Part shown: piece after piece, positions 36,351 through 56,010 of the stretch | Layout: each line of letters opens with the position of its first letter | Numbering within the stretch: the stretch's first letter is position 1 | NCBI RefSeq assembly: GCF_022201045.2 | Contig: NC_068564.1 | Coordinates: forward strand, 30,657,001-30,721,000 | Direction: 5' to 3' | Length of the DNA stretch: 64,000 bases | Origin: Citrus sinensis | Lineage: Eukaryota > Streptophyta > Magnoliopsida > Sapindales > Rutaceae | Notes under the pieces: model-generated | What the model was told of the DNA's origin: nothing | The model's database searches: none | The model's input: the letters and a program-made list of their open reading frames with translations, nothing else | Translations under genes and position numbers: made by a program

Positions 36351-37646
36351 CTTGCAATTTTATTTGGCTGCCTATGTTATCCTGAATAAAGCTTGTATTA
36401 AGTTTAGGTTATCAGGACAATCTGGTCGAATAAGAGTCATATACAAGACTTCAGCAATCATCAAAATCTCCACTTAGTGCCTGGAGTTATTTCTGTGCGA
36501 CCATTTAGCTTTCTTTCGATGCTTTTATTTAGTTCTGATACTTATTTCTACCTCTTTTTTAAGGGTTCTATGTGGTGGCTTTATGTTGGGGATATGTTTT
36601 ACATGATTCAGTATATTTAGCAGTTTCCTTTGCTTAATTAAGTGTGGAAGTGTTAATGCCGGGAAAAATAAAAATGCCTTCTTCTCTTTGGGCAGTAGCT
36701 CAGTCATGAATGTGCTTTGTGTCCGCTATCATCCAAACTTGAGTAATAACAAAGGGTAAAGATTATTGTTTCGTGCATGAGATTTCTCATTCCCATGTCG
36801 CCTGCCTCAATTCTCTTTGCTTTTCTGTCTTTCTTGCTGAGCTGTTTGCCCAACTGTTGCTCCACAGCCGAGTCTGTGCAAGCAATAACAATTGCCATGT
36901 CTAAGGTGCCTAAAACGTTGCTACCTCCAATGTATTTTCTGCTATTACTGCACGGTCTCGAGGGATTTGTATTTCCAAGGGCTAGTATTTACCCAAGAAG
37001 TAATGTATAGACGTTCCTCGTGGGGATCATCAGGAGGCTCTACCTCAGGTGTCAAGACAGTTCACAGTTCAGTCCTTGGAATGCTTTCAACTGGTTCTCA
37101 ATTTTGCCAATATTGCACAACCCACAGCACAATCATTAGCACTTGAAATCCCCGTTCGTTAACCGTATGAATATTACCACCATCTTCGCATCATAAACCG
37201 TCTTTAGGCTAATGATGATATGGATGAAATCACTGTGACGGTTGAACAAATACATTGTCAATACTCGTGCCCTCAAATCTGTCGTCACTGTTCTTGAAAA
37301 GGCACCATAGAGGTGAAAATTATATTAAGTAAATACCTCACAGAGCAATTTAACTCGGAGGCTTAACGACTACAGTTTGATCATAACATAAAATGAACAC
37401 GATTCTCTCTCCATCTCCTATCCCTACAGTAAACTGCTAAGATTTACATGCCCAAGAGTGTATCAACTCTTGAACAATGAAGAACGTTAGAATGATTCAA
37501 TGTTCTATATATTACATGCAGGCCGCTACTCTCACGAAACCATAAAAGCCCAGGTGAAAAACAGATGGGCATAACCATATAAGATCATATTAATAATATT
37601 CATCATACAACATTCAATTAACAGCTAAAGGATGGATGAGAAACAG
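36351..37646. other. intergenic, between the 3' ends of converging APM1 and PP2C genes
   Basis: The interval holds the 3' UTRs of two converging genes. Frames at 36777-37146 (plus) and 36704-36898 (minus) overlap each other and match no family I know. They could be part of an old gene remnant, but I cannot support that. Confidence 0.4.
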
Positions 37647-40147
37647 TCACGTTTTGCTCTTGAACTTCCTTTGAGCCTTGAGATCCACCACAACTACACT
37701 GATGTTATCCTTGCTACCCTTTTGGAGGGCACGGTTTGAGAGGTACTCTGCAGCTGCCTGGGCAGCAGGATTGATTCCCTCCCCTCTTCCAGTGGCAAGT
37801 GTAACGCCATTCTTTTTGTGCCAGAGTAGTATTCGCTTCCGTGCTAGCTCACATGCCTCCTCATTTGTCATGACATCCCATAAACCATCACTAGCTAGAA
37901 TGAGGCATTCATCTTCTCTTGCCCTTGGAAGAAACATTACTTCTGGTTCAGGAATAATCCATGGTTTCAAGTATCTATCACCTGCAAGCCACGCCAAAGT
38001 TTTAAGTCATAAAATTTACTAAATTACATTTGAGGTCTAAGCAGATTGCACATAACTGATTTTATGCACCCATACTCAGAAAAATGCATGCACAAACCAC
38101 AGAGTGAATTATATTTTACCTGACACAAGAAAACTATGCAGTTTCATCACTGATATAGTTTCATCTAATGGAATGGAAACCTACGCATATTACCTCTTTA
38201 TGGATACAGACAGTGTTCAGGGAAAAAAATAAAAAATGCAACGTATTGTTTATCATCAAAGATGCTCGGATAAGTGTCATGATCTGCATATTATTTGTTA
38301 AATTCTGTAAATTGCATACAAGATGTAAAATGCAACTATGATCAACAACGCCAAGGGGATAGATATCAAGCTAGATACAGCATGATCGTCAATGAACATG
38401 ATGGAGTCATTTCTCTAATATGATAATAACTATTTTATTCTTACTATCCTATGATTAACCAACTGCAACATGACAAAACCAAGCTGTTCACAAAGAAAAA
38501 CCACTGATGTGGAAAACCACTAGAAAGCTGTACCGTGCTGAATTCATGAAAATGGGAGATAGAATCATGATGAAGGAATACATACCAATAGACCTTGACA
38601 TCGCAAGAACGCCAAATACACGATGTCCATTCCATTGTATAACCTTGCCTCCAGCTGCTTCAATTCTTGCATATTCATCTTCTCGATTTGGCTGTGAATC
38701 AAAATAATAATAATAATAATAATAAATAGATAAAGATCAGTTTCTTGCAGATGATTAAGAGATATTGCAAAAATAAACAAATAAATAAATAAAACCACAG
38801 TTGAAAATTTCTTACTTTATGATCCACAGACAAGGCCATGGACTCTTTTCCACGACATAGAACTGCTCTTGAATCTCCACAGTTTGCTACAATAATATGG
38901 GATGCACAAATAATGGCAACAACAGCAGTAGAACCAACAGTTTCTGGGGCAACAGGTTCTTGGTTTGTTTTTCCTCCAACTTCAGCATCAACTCTAGCAA
39001 AACAACTAGTGAATATTTTTTTCCATTGCTCTTGGCAGCTATGCACCACACTTCCATCACTCAGACATTCCTTAACAAGCTCTATCTCCTCAGCAAAAGC
39101 AGTATGGACGCGATCACGACAGTAGTTTGCAACCTGAACAAACAAACTCCATGAGAAAAATTACTTTCACCCAAATAAATAACAATAAGAGAATTTGCAG
39201 TTGAATAGCAAGGGGCAAAGAAACAACATTAGAAGCAAGACAAGGGAGTGAACCTGCAAGCCTCCATGGCCATCATAGACCCCAAAGAAATGAGCAGTCT
39301 GCTGACTGAATCGCTTGCTCAAGCCATCAAACACCTGGGAACCAATTAACATTTGAATAGGAATTTTCAAAAAATAAGGCACAGTTGCAACTGCATCTTC
39401 CATCTCAGGCCTCCTTCCACAGACAGAAGTGAATCCCCAAAGTGGCACATAATCCACCTCAAATACACTGCGTCCAACTGTTGCCCTCACCCCGTTTTCG
39501 AAAGCCAATTGAAGAACAACTGAAGATGAATTTTGCTTAGACCCATCCCCAATCTCTTCCTCAAGGCTCACGGCAACAGCAAGAGGATTACTCCCTATTT
39601 CAGTCTCAATATTTGACTCTGGTAAATCACTGGCCTTTGCAATAATATCAACACTGCAAATGCTCTTCTCAATGTCAACTGAACTCAGAGTTCCTACCTC
39701 AGACGAAGCCTCGAAACTTAAAAAATCCTCTCCACATAAGCTACTGGTCTCACTTGCCACAGAAAGCGAGCAAGAGCTATCAAGAATCGGATCCCCCTCC
39801 AATGACAAGGAATCATCTTCCTCACTTTCCCGATTTATCACATCATCACTAGAACCCCAATTGCTTTTATTTTCAGATATCATATCCAACAAAGAAACCC
39901 CTCCCACTTTATCCTCTTCCGGCACAACCACAGCTACAGAACCAACTTCATTCCCCAAATCACTATAATTACAATTCTCATGTGCCCGGGCCACAGATTT
40001 TTCAGAAACCTTTGCCACAGAATTAGACAACAAGCCAGCAGTGTCGGACATCAGCTTAAGTCTTTTGATATCCGAATGCGTACTTATTGTTGGGTTATCA
40101 CAGACTGAATTACCTGCTCTAAATGGCACCACAACTGGCGTAAACAT
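37647..40147 (-). CDS. HAB1: clade A protein phosphatase 2C, HAB1-like
   Basis: Four exons, 40147-39254, 39133-38816, 38691-38586 and 37981-37647, encode 550 residues. Residues 1 to about 235 form a variable Ser/Glu-rich regulatory region, longer than in Arabidopsis HAB1 (511 in total). The PP2C domain has metal-site motifs VYDGHGG (290-296), [15 protein letters not shown] and GSKDN. Trp424 in [13 protein letters not shown] is the tryptophan that enters the ABA-receptor pocket in ABI1 and HAB1. The end [10 protein letters not shown] resembles HAB1. Such phosphatases hold SnRK2 kinases off until PYR/PYL-ABA binds them. Nothing suggests loss of activity. A 5' UTR intron is likely, with a donor at 41008 and an acceptor at 40169 on the minus strand. 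Confidence 0.95.
38703..38725. repeat. AAT microsatellite in a PP2C intron
   Basis: A run of about seven AAT units lies immediately beside exon 3 of the HAB1-like gene, in intron 2 on the acceptor side. Confidence 0.8.
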
Positions 40148-43100
40148 CTCCTCTATCAGAATCTCTATCTGGGAAGTGCAAAAAGTAACCTTTTAACCCC
40201 TCCAATATCTCACAACCTGTCATTATTCAACTAACTTTTTCACCTTCTTCTCTTATCAAGAACAATAATAGAAAGTAAAAGGTCGGTCTTAATAGACCAT
40301 TTTCCATGCCTAAAAAATTCAATAATCCCAAAAGGCAGAAGCAAATTCAGGTGACTTATGGTTGAGCAAAAAAGCTGGTGAAAGGGAAATATTAGCACTC
40401 AGATCTGGTCAACAAAAGCGGATCCGAATTCCATTAGTGGAAATAATAACCCTAAATAGACATGTGTGACTTGTCTAGCTCCTATCAACTTCTTCTTCTC
40501 TGGACTCTTCTTTATCTACCTCCGTCAACTACAGTTAAAAAAGAGAAACTTTTTAAGTCCACAAAAAAATAAAATGAAACTCTACATCATACAAAAATAG
40601 GCAAGTAAAAATTAAATTTTGAAACCAACCCTTCTATCTCTAAACACAAGAAAACAGAGGGGTCATGAGAAAGAACCCAAGAAAAGTGAAGCCCCAAAAA
40701 TTCACAGGAAACCGTTATAAAGATAGTGTCTTTTTAAAATACTTAAGTTCCCTGGATCTAAGGCAAACCACCTGAACCTCTTGAACTATTGCTCTCTCTC
40801 TATCTTGCACAAATTATTATTGTCAACATAATCAAGAGAAAAAAATGACTACCTAATTTGTCAACTGTAATGTAAAATTATTAACTTCTCTCTCTCCCTC
40901 TACTTGACTTCTTGCTTCCAAAGACTTAACATCTAAGAACTAAGTAAAAAAAGATTAAAGAAATGGAAAAACAGCAAAAAACAAGATATATGGGGTTGCC
41001 TTGCTTACCTATTAAAAATAACAGCTCAAATGTGATCATTAAAGTTTAAGACTTTGTTTATTATAAATTTCTTTTACTTTTCTTTTTAAATCTGGGGATA
41101 ATAGAGACTTGAAAGAGCAAGAAAGAGGGTTGAGACTTTAGATTTGAGAAGGAACAGAAAAAAATAAAAGACTTTGAATAATGCATGTAGAGAGAGAAAT
41201 AGGAATTGACAGATGTCAAGTGTACAAGCACATACTAAAGCGTCTCCAATCCAAAGTCACTCTCAATCCTCCGGTGGAGAAATTTTAGAATACATCTACA
41301 GTATAATGTCATTTATATAATAAATAATAATATTATGATATATATATATTTATTTTAAATAATTATTATATAAATGATGATTGTATTAAATTTAATTATA
41401 TTTATTATGCATATATTAATTAATTATAGTATATTTGAAGTATTCTATAAGTTTTTCCCTCCGGTGTCCGATCTTTATTTCCCATGTTATATGTCTGATG
41501 GTGGACTTTATCGTTTATGTAGATCTTTTTATTAGACCCATAGCAACATTATATATATATATATATGTTTTTCCCCTGCTTCCTCATATCATATATTCAT
41601 ATGCAATTTTTTTCTAAAAATTTTTGTTAGATTTGTGCATATTTTAATTGAATTATATTGTGGATCCAAGTTCATACGGTTATATAATATATCTCACGAA
41701 TATTGTTAAAAAATATGCACTAACTAGAGTTGAAGTCTCAACCCTACACTTACAGTGGGGAGAGGGAATTTTTTTTTTTTTATTCCCATTAATATTGAGT
41801 AATACAATATGCTTCTACTCATATTTTCAGGCCTTGATGGCTTCTCTCACATGTAGTCACAAGTTAGGAGCTTGCAATAAAGCATTTGGTTTATCAAGAG
41901 GGTGGTATTTGCCATGAGGTTTCTTTAAAATTGTAATCTTAGGGGGAAGAAGTTGTAAGTATTAATCAAACAATACACAAAAAAATTGATTTTTGTTATG
42001 GTTCTAATAACTAGAAACATTTAGTAATAATTTTATTTACACCTTAAATAATACTTACATCATGAGCTTACTATATTGATTTTATTATTAATTACATGAT
42101 GGGTTTGATTCGATCATGAAGTATGAATATGTACTTGTAGGCTAGTGATATTTTACAACATAAATTTACATATATCTCCTAGATCAACACTGTTACGAAT
42201 TTTACTTTTTTAAAGAATAATTTAATCAAACAGTAAATCATTTAGACGAAATATTCTTTTGTTATCCATGTATTATATTAATTGATATGATTGGGAAAAA
42301 GAAAAAAGAAAAAGAAAAAGAACTTAGCATGTTCTTGTGGTGGAAAGGCACAAGATACCATAAATACATAAGTGGACATCCACTCAAAAAGGATAAGATT
42401 CTCGTAATTCATATTATGCACATGACATGAAGAAGGTGGGGAGAGCAAAACAACATCACCATAATTGAATTGGTAGAAAAAGAAAAAGAAAATGTTATGT
42501 TGAATAGTTCTCTTGAGCCATAATTTCCAAATGTTTTGACCAAAATATAATTAAAAATAAAAGAAAAATAAAAGGTGCATATCATACATAGACAATAATT
42601 GACTTGCCTTTTAATTATACAAAGCTCATAAGAAAGACAGCAAATCAATATGACCATTATATTAGAAAAAAGAAAACGAAAAGTTAAAAAAAAGGTTATT
42701 GTTATGGACCCCTTGATGAGAGTGTACAAATTTAATGTGATTTTAGGAGGTTTTTTTTTTCTTTTTTTTTTCAAGTTTACCGAACATAGGTAAGACTTCT
42801 ATTTTATTAGAGAATGTGAAATTATGATTTGTTTATTTTTTTAAAAAATAATAATAAATATAAACAAAAAAGTATAATTTACAATCTAAAAAAAAAAACC
42901 TTTATGAAACCGAGTTAAAAGGATAAATTTTTAACTTTACTTTACCGGATGTTACTTGCTTACATAGAATTAAGACTTTAAGAGGTTTATCCGTAAATTT
43001 AAAGGTATAAAAACAACATGCAACATACGTGTAATTTTTTTTTTTTAATTAAGAAAAATACTTACAGTTTTCTTTTTGTTTTAAAAGAAAAAAAGATAAA

Positions 43101-45008
43101 AGAGGTGGTCTGATATTAACTCATTGTGTTGACTAATTTGCTTTATATCGTGCTATTATTATTATATGTGACATGTGCAATAGGAATGACCTCAACTCGA
43201 CATGACTTGCATCACATCATATTCATAGGACTCTGATTTTGCAGATGTAAAGACTTTTAACATTAAACATAAGAAAGAGGTATACAAATTATAACACTCC
43301 ATGTCACAGTTTTTATCATTTCATATGAATTATGAATATGATATCCCTCTTAACATAACCAAACCGAAGAACCATTGAGGATTTCTTTTATTGTAGGATA
43401 AAAATCCGTAGAGGTCAACACCACTTTTTTTCATTTTACTTTTTGCATTGAAAGAAAGGGTGAATCATAGATAACTTGTTTAATTTTATAACAAGGGAAG
43501 CGATACACACAGCTGTCTTTAGAGTGAAATAATCATTTACCAACCAAATTCAAAGAGAGAGATCATCAACAACATTTCATTTTATTATTATTATTTTTTT
43601 TTTGACCTGGGGTTTGGTGGAGGAGCAAGCATGATAGCCATGTCAAAAAGGCAAGCCAATTTACCTTCCGCAGGTGACACGTGTCCATTCAACGCCTAAC
43701 ATTTTCAGGATTACGAAATCTGTCAAGAGTCTGTCCTATTTTATTGAAATCTGTCAAGACTCTGTCCCACCTAAATAAGAGTTTAGAGGCTTATATGAGG
43801 CTGGCCTTTTCTTTGTTTGTCTAAGTGTTATTAATACCCGCCACTGAGCCCTTGACCTAGGCTATAAGCAAATGTCCATCTGCCAAAACGTGTTCTTCAA
43901 CATGATACAAAAAAAACCCCCTCCATCAAATTTGGGATGATACTTTTGACCCTTCATATCTAATTTTAGAACCTTCTGTTAGTAACATATCCAATGAGAA
44001 GATCACATGCGTTCTGGAAGAGAGAGCAGAGCATGCAAGTACCAAGTTAATATCTGATATTAAAGTTAAATCTATTATTTTATAGAAATTGTAACTTACC
44101 CGACTTCCTAATTTTAAGATAAGCGCATCCTCTCAAGTCTGTCTCCAATATTAGGAATTGTGCCACTAGAAGAACAAATAAAAAAGGATCTATGTTGGCC
44201 TAGTAATCCAAAGGTAAAATATTTACGTGGAACAGTCCAAAAGATGCACAGATGATGTGGCGTGCCCATCATCTGTGAATAAAAAGAAACTTAGTACATG
44301 CCAGGGATACTTTAACCCCCCTTTTGTATAACATAAGCTTGATAGTTTTTCCTTTTTAACTGGTGATGGGAATGCCTGCACCTGGTGTGTGATCAAGAGA
44401 TGTGAAACTCCAAATGCACATAACATTAGATTTGTGCAAACCCGTTCAAATCACAAATAAAATAAGAAAAGCTCTTTTATAGAACCTTTTAGAACACAAA
44501 TCCCATAATAATTCTAATGGACATCATAAGCACAATATATTTCAGGCTTTAGAAATTAGAAATAGTGCCACCCCTCCAGTATTTTCTCAGCTAATTTTTC
44601 AATTTTCTTTTCCATAAATGTTTAGCACACAACATTGAGTCTTTGAAAACCACTAGAGTTTCTTGGTTGTTTTCACTCACAATTAAAATTAGACCAGAAA
44701 CTGCCACTAGAGAAGGCGCTTTTTACTTTTTAAACCACAGCCAACCTGGGCAGCCAGGACATAAGTTCCAGAAATCTGCTCTACATTCTAGTACATAGAA
44801 GCTTTCTTCAGCTAAAAATCTCTCAATCCTATGAGTTAACCCGCTACGGGGCTTCCAAGGAGTTTCTCAAATACTGCTGTACATTTGTACTGGTTCCAAA
44901 GGTAGAAAGGCAGCCAACACATGAGAAATGCAGATTTGGAGGAACGCCCAAGTGAAAATAAATAGGCATATCCTACTATCCGCAAAACAGGTTGGCGTAT
45001 TTGTTACA
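40148..45008. other. PP2C leader/promoter and long intergenic region
   Basis: The left 1 kb holds the probable PP2C 5' UTR and its intron, with CT-rich runs near 40790 and 40890. A likely MITE lies at about 41288-41452. From 41500 to 44900 the DNA is AT-rich with A/T runs; frames such as 42409-42774 and 44223-44426 have no recognisable domain. The last few hundred bases are probably the NDR kinase 3' UTR. Confidence 0.5.
41288..41452. mobile_element. small MITE-like inverted repeat in the PP2C promoter
   Basis: The left end TAGAATACATCTACAGTATA and the right end, read on the other strand (TAGAATACTTCAAATATACT), pair imperfectly over about 25 bp around an AT-rich core. It lies about 280 bp beyond the likely 5' UTR donor of the PP2C gene. 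The target duplication is not clear. Confidence 0.4.
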
Positions 45009-52699
<7,691 letters not shown>

Positions 52700-53112
52700 T
52701 TGAACTCTCTCTTTTCTCTTTCTCCCAGTCTATTAACTCAGAATCTATTTATATGCCAATCACTCCTTTAAAATCATTTTTCTCATCCCAAGTGTTCTTA
52801 TTAATTGCAACGACCAGGAGACGATGCCAGACCCAGACCACCTCACATGTACTGTATTCATTTTTGTTCCCTACTTTCACGCCGCACACTACACTCACTT
52901 TTCCACCACTTGTCTCACGCCACGTATGCTTTCACCCAGCCGAGTTGGCGCTCACATATTTCCGGGCGTAGACGATCTGAGCTGCCTGTTTTAGTTTAGC
53001 GATTGTTGTCAGCGGATGCGAGTGATGGGCTCACGCGCTCTAACTCGGCCGTGGTGGGTGAAAAACAAGTTGTCACTGTCGAGCCATGAATGATAGTACA
53101 ACACAATTTAGT

Positions 53113-53120
53113 ACACGTGG
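53113..53120. promoter_or_regulatory. G-box/ABRE-like motif upstream of the NDR kinase
   Basis: ACACGTGG with the CACGTG palindrome lies about 415 bp upstream of the NDR kinase start codon. It could bind bZIP or bHLH factors. Confidence 0.3.
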
Positions 53121-54265
53121 GGCCCGCGTGTTGGATTTGATTGGTGTGTGCTGGGCACTCGCCTGGGATACGATGTGGATTTATTTAATTCTTTGGTCAG
53201 TGATTGGGTGTCACTGCTTGAAGTGTGGGCTATATATATCTCCTCTCTCTGACACTCACACCCCAGCATTTGCTGGGTCCATTCCATTCATAATTCTCAG
53301 TTTCTCACCAACGCCTCAGTTGTGTAACATACTTACCATCTGTAGACTATAATTTAATTTCAATTAATATTGAGTTATAATATTAGGGGTCTTTATACAT
53401 ATATTACATGGTGCTTTGACTTGAACCGTGATGTAAACGAATTTTTGGGAATGTGAAACAAGAGACCGTCAAGTAAATAAGAAAAATAAAATAAAATTAG
53501 AAGATTATTAATCGCGCACAAGTAGTTTAATTATTATGATTTTTGTAAAGGTTAAGAGATTTAATTTAATGTAGGTCCTTTTTGATATTGAGATGTTGTG
53601 AAAAAAAAATATAATTATGAAATAAAAATTAATAGTATATAGTAATATGATTTTAATAAAAAATAATTAAACTATTATAGTTTTTTTAATCTTGTAAGTG
53701 GTGGATCGAATTAATTTAACTTCTAAACATAATAACTAGTGTTCATAAAAAAATTAGCATTGTATCTTTTTAATTATAATTAACTAAACCAATAAATCTT
53801 TGGCCTAATGGGTAAGTACTTACTTTTCAAAAGCTAATAAAAATAATAACGAGAGTTTATTTTTCTTTCAATCTAGAGCGTAATTTATTAGTGTAATTAA
53901 CCATTGACCGTTAAATCCGTTATGGTGACTTACGCCTCACACGTGCCTCATTTTTTTAATTAATTAATTTTTTTTTTGGAGAAATCATATTCTTTTATTT
54001 AATTACATGAAGTACCCTTTCTTTGTTTTTGGTTTTGGGTTATAAATAAGAAATTTGTAGTACCCTCTAGCTAATTCTAGCTGTTTATGGACATCCAATA
54101 AGTCTCCAGAGACCAGAGCTGCATATTTTATAGATTATAGTCTGCGTCGTACCGACTGACGTGCCACTCGCCGATTGGTCATAGGAAAACACAGAAAAAG
54201 TTTTTATTCATCTACATGTGGTCACGCTGACAAAAACGTAGAGCCGCACACATTATACATTTGTT

Positions 54266-54882
54266 GGGTAATTTTTAAAAATCTTCCCTGAGGTTTAGGC
54301 TTGTTGCAAGTAGATGACGAGAATCTGTTTATTTGTAAAAAATTCTCTATCATCAATTAATTTTAATATTGACCGTTAGTTGACTTTGTAAAGACAATAT
54401 TGCCCTTAATAATAGTTTGTAGACTGACATAACTAAAAAAAAAAACTAAAATTATTGGCGTGAAAAACACAAACCCTATTTTTGACAATTTTATCCTTGT
54501 CAATTCTAAAGATTTATAATATCATAGGTAAAGATTATGATTATTTCATTTTCAAGTTTTTAATTTTATCTTTCTTGTAGGAACTTTAAGGAAATATCAA
54601 TAATTTAAAGAGGATTTTTCAAGTTTTTAATTTTATTTTTTTTGTAGGAACTTTAAGAAAATATCAATAATTTAAAGAGGGTAAAATAGCTAATAATTTA
54701 AATTTTTTTTTTAGTTATTTCTGTCTACAAACTATTGTTAAGGGTAATATTATCTTTGCACAGTCAATTAACGGTCAATATTAAAATTAACTAACAGTAG
54801 AAAAATTTTTATAAATAAATAAATTTTTATTATTTATTTATAACAAGCGCAAATCTAAGGAGAAAGTTTTTAAAAACTACCC
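54266..54882. mobile_element. MITE with long inverted arms (617 bp), Mutator-like
   Basis: The ends begin GGGTAATTTTTAAAAA on the left and GGGTAGTTTTTAAAAA on the right (other strand). The arms pair imperfectly over about 160 bp, sharing TTTTAATATTGACCGTTA and AATAGTTTGTAGAC. The element is flanked by an exact 10-bp direct repeat, TACATTTGTT (54256-54265 and 54883-54892). A duplication of 9-10 bp and GGG ends suggest a Mutator-type transposase acted on it. It has no coding capacity. Confidence 0.8.
54549..54682. repeat. 67-bp tandem duplication inside the MITE
   Basis: Two adjacent units contain TTTTCAAGTTTTTAATTTTA and GTAGGAACTTTAAG, offset by 67 bp and nearly identical. They lie in the unpaired centre of the element. 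Confidence 0.8.
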
Positions 54883-56010
54883 TACATTTGTTTTTATAAA
54901 AGATATATTAAAGGAGGAGGCAGTTTGGCATGAGGCTGTCGAAACAGCTGTTAGATTTGGTGTATTTGATAGATCAATTGCAAAACGACAAAACTTAATG
55001 CACAAAATAATCTTAAAAACGATGAACACGTGGAACCAGCGGTTGGGGCTTGAGGTAGATCCAGCAAATTTAGTGAAACAGTACAAAACTAGAGAGCTGT
55101 CTTAAAACGACAGCCTTTCATTATATGATTTATTTAGAAAAAAAAAAAAAAGGTTGCCTCGAACAAATTTTTGAGTTTGGTCAAGATTTAAAAATATATA
55201 TGTGCAATTCGAACAAAATTTGAGTTGTGTGAAATGGTTAAGGTGACCCACAAGATTGCAAATAAACTTTTGTATAAATTAAGGAGTATTAATAAAGGAA
55301 TAAACTAATAAGGGGAAAAAATTAATTACTTGTAATATGGCAGTTATGGATGTGTAATTTAAAATGATAATTAATCGCTGGGCTTTGGGTGTGTGGACTC
55401 GAATAAATAATTGAGTACGAGTAGATTTTTTTAATATGTTCTTCCAAATTAATGAAGATATAATTTTAAAATGTGATTTAGTAGCATTTATTTAGGTGAA
55501 TCCTAATAAAGTTTTAATTACGCATATTTTTATTCAAAGTAATTAAATAATATAATTGGGTTGGCAAGGCACTGCTGCAATTCCAGGTAATATGAGCTGA
55601 CGCTTTTTTTTTTTTTTTTTAACTCACTATACTAAATAAGCTATAAGTGGACCAAGTCCAAATTATTGGATATCCTTCTAATTTTTAAATCAATGGATTC
55701 GAGCAATGTCAACCGATTTTATGTGGACCTTTTGTTACAATTTAATCGAATATGTTACTTTACGTTAGTGTAAAGGAGATAAGTGTTATATTTTTAAATT
55801 GGAGATGTTAAATATTGTAACCCATTTGAACTTAGGTACAAATGTCTCTTACTTACATTTGAGGGGGGAAATTTATAATTTTTTCGTATTGGTTAATTAA
55901 CACGTAATATTTTGATTTTTTTTTTAACACACTTATATGGTATTACCTAATAATGGTAATACATTTACACAGTTACCATAAAATAAAATAAGTGGAACTT
56001 TTAATTAAGC

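Noticed and set aside
36704-37146. Overlapping frames on both strands, one with a hydrophobic start resembling a signal peptide
   Set aside because: No domain, no convincing splice partners, and the interval lies between two converging 3' ends. It may be an old remnant, but nothing proves it.
42409-42774. 121-residue minus-strand frame rich in Phe, Ile and Leu
   Set aside because: It is made of A/T runs and simple sequence, with no domain or conserved pattern.
53795-53870. tRNA-like A-box (TTTGGCCTAATGGGTAAGT)
   Set aside because: No B-box at the right distance and no cloverleaf; at most a SINE head fragment.
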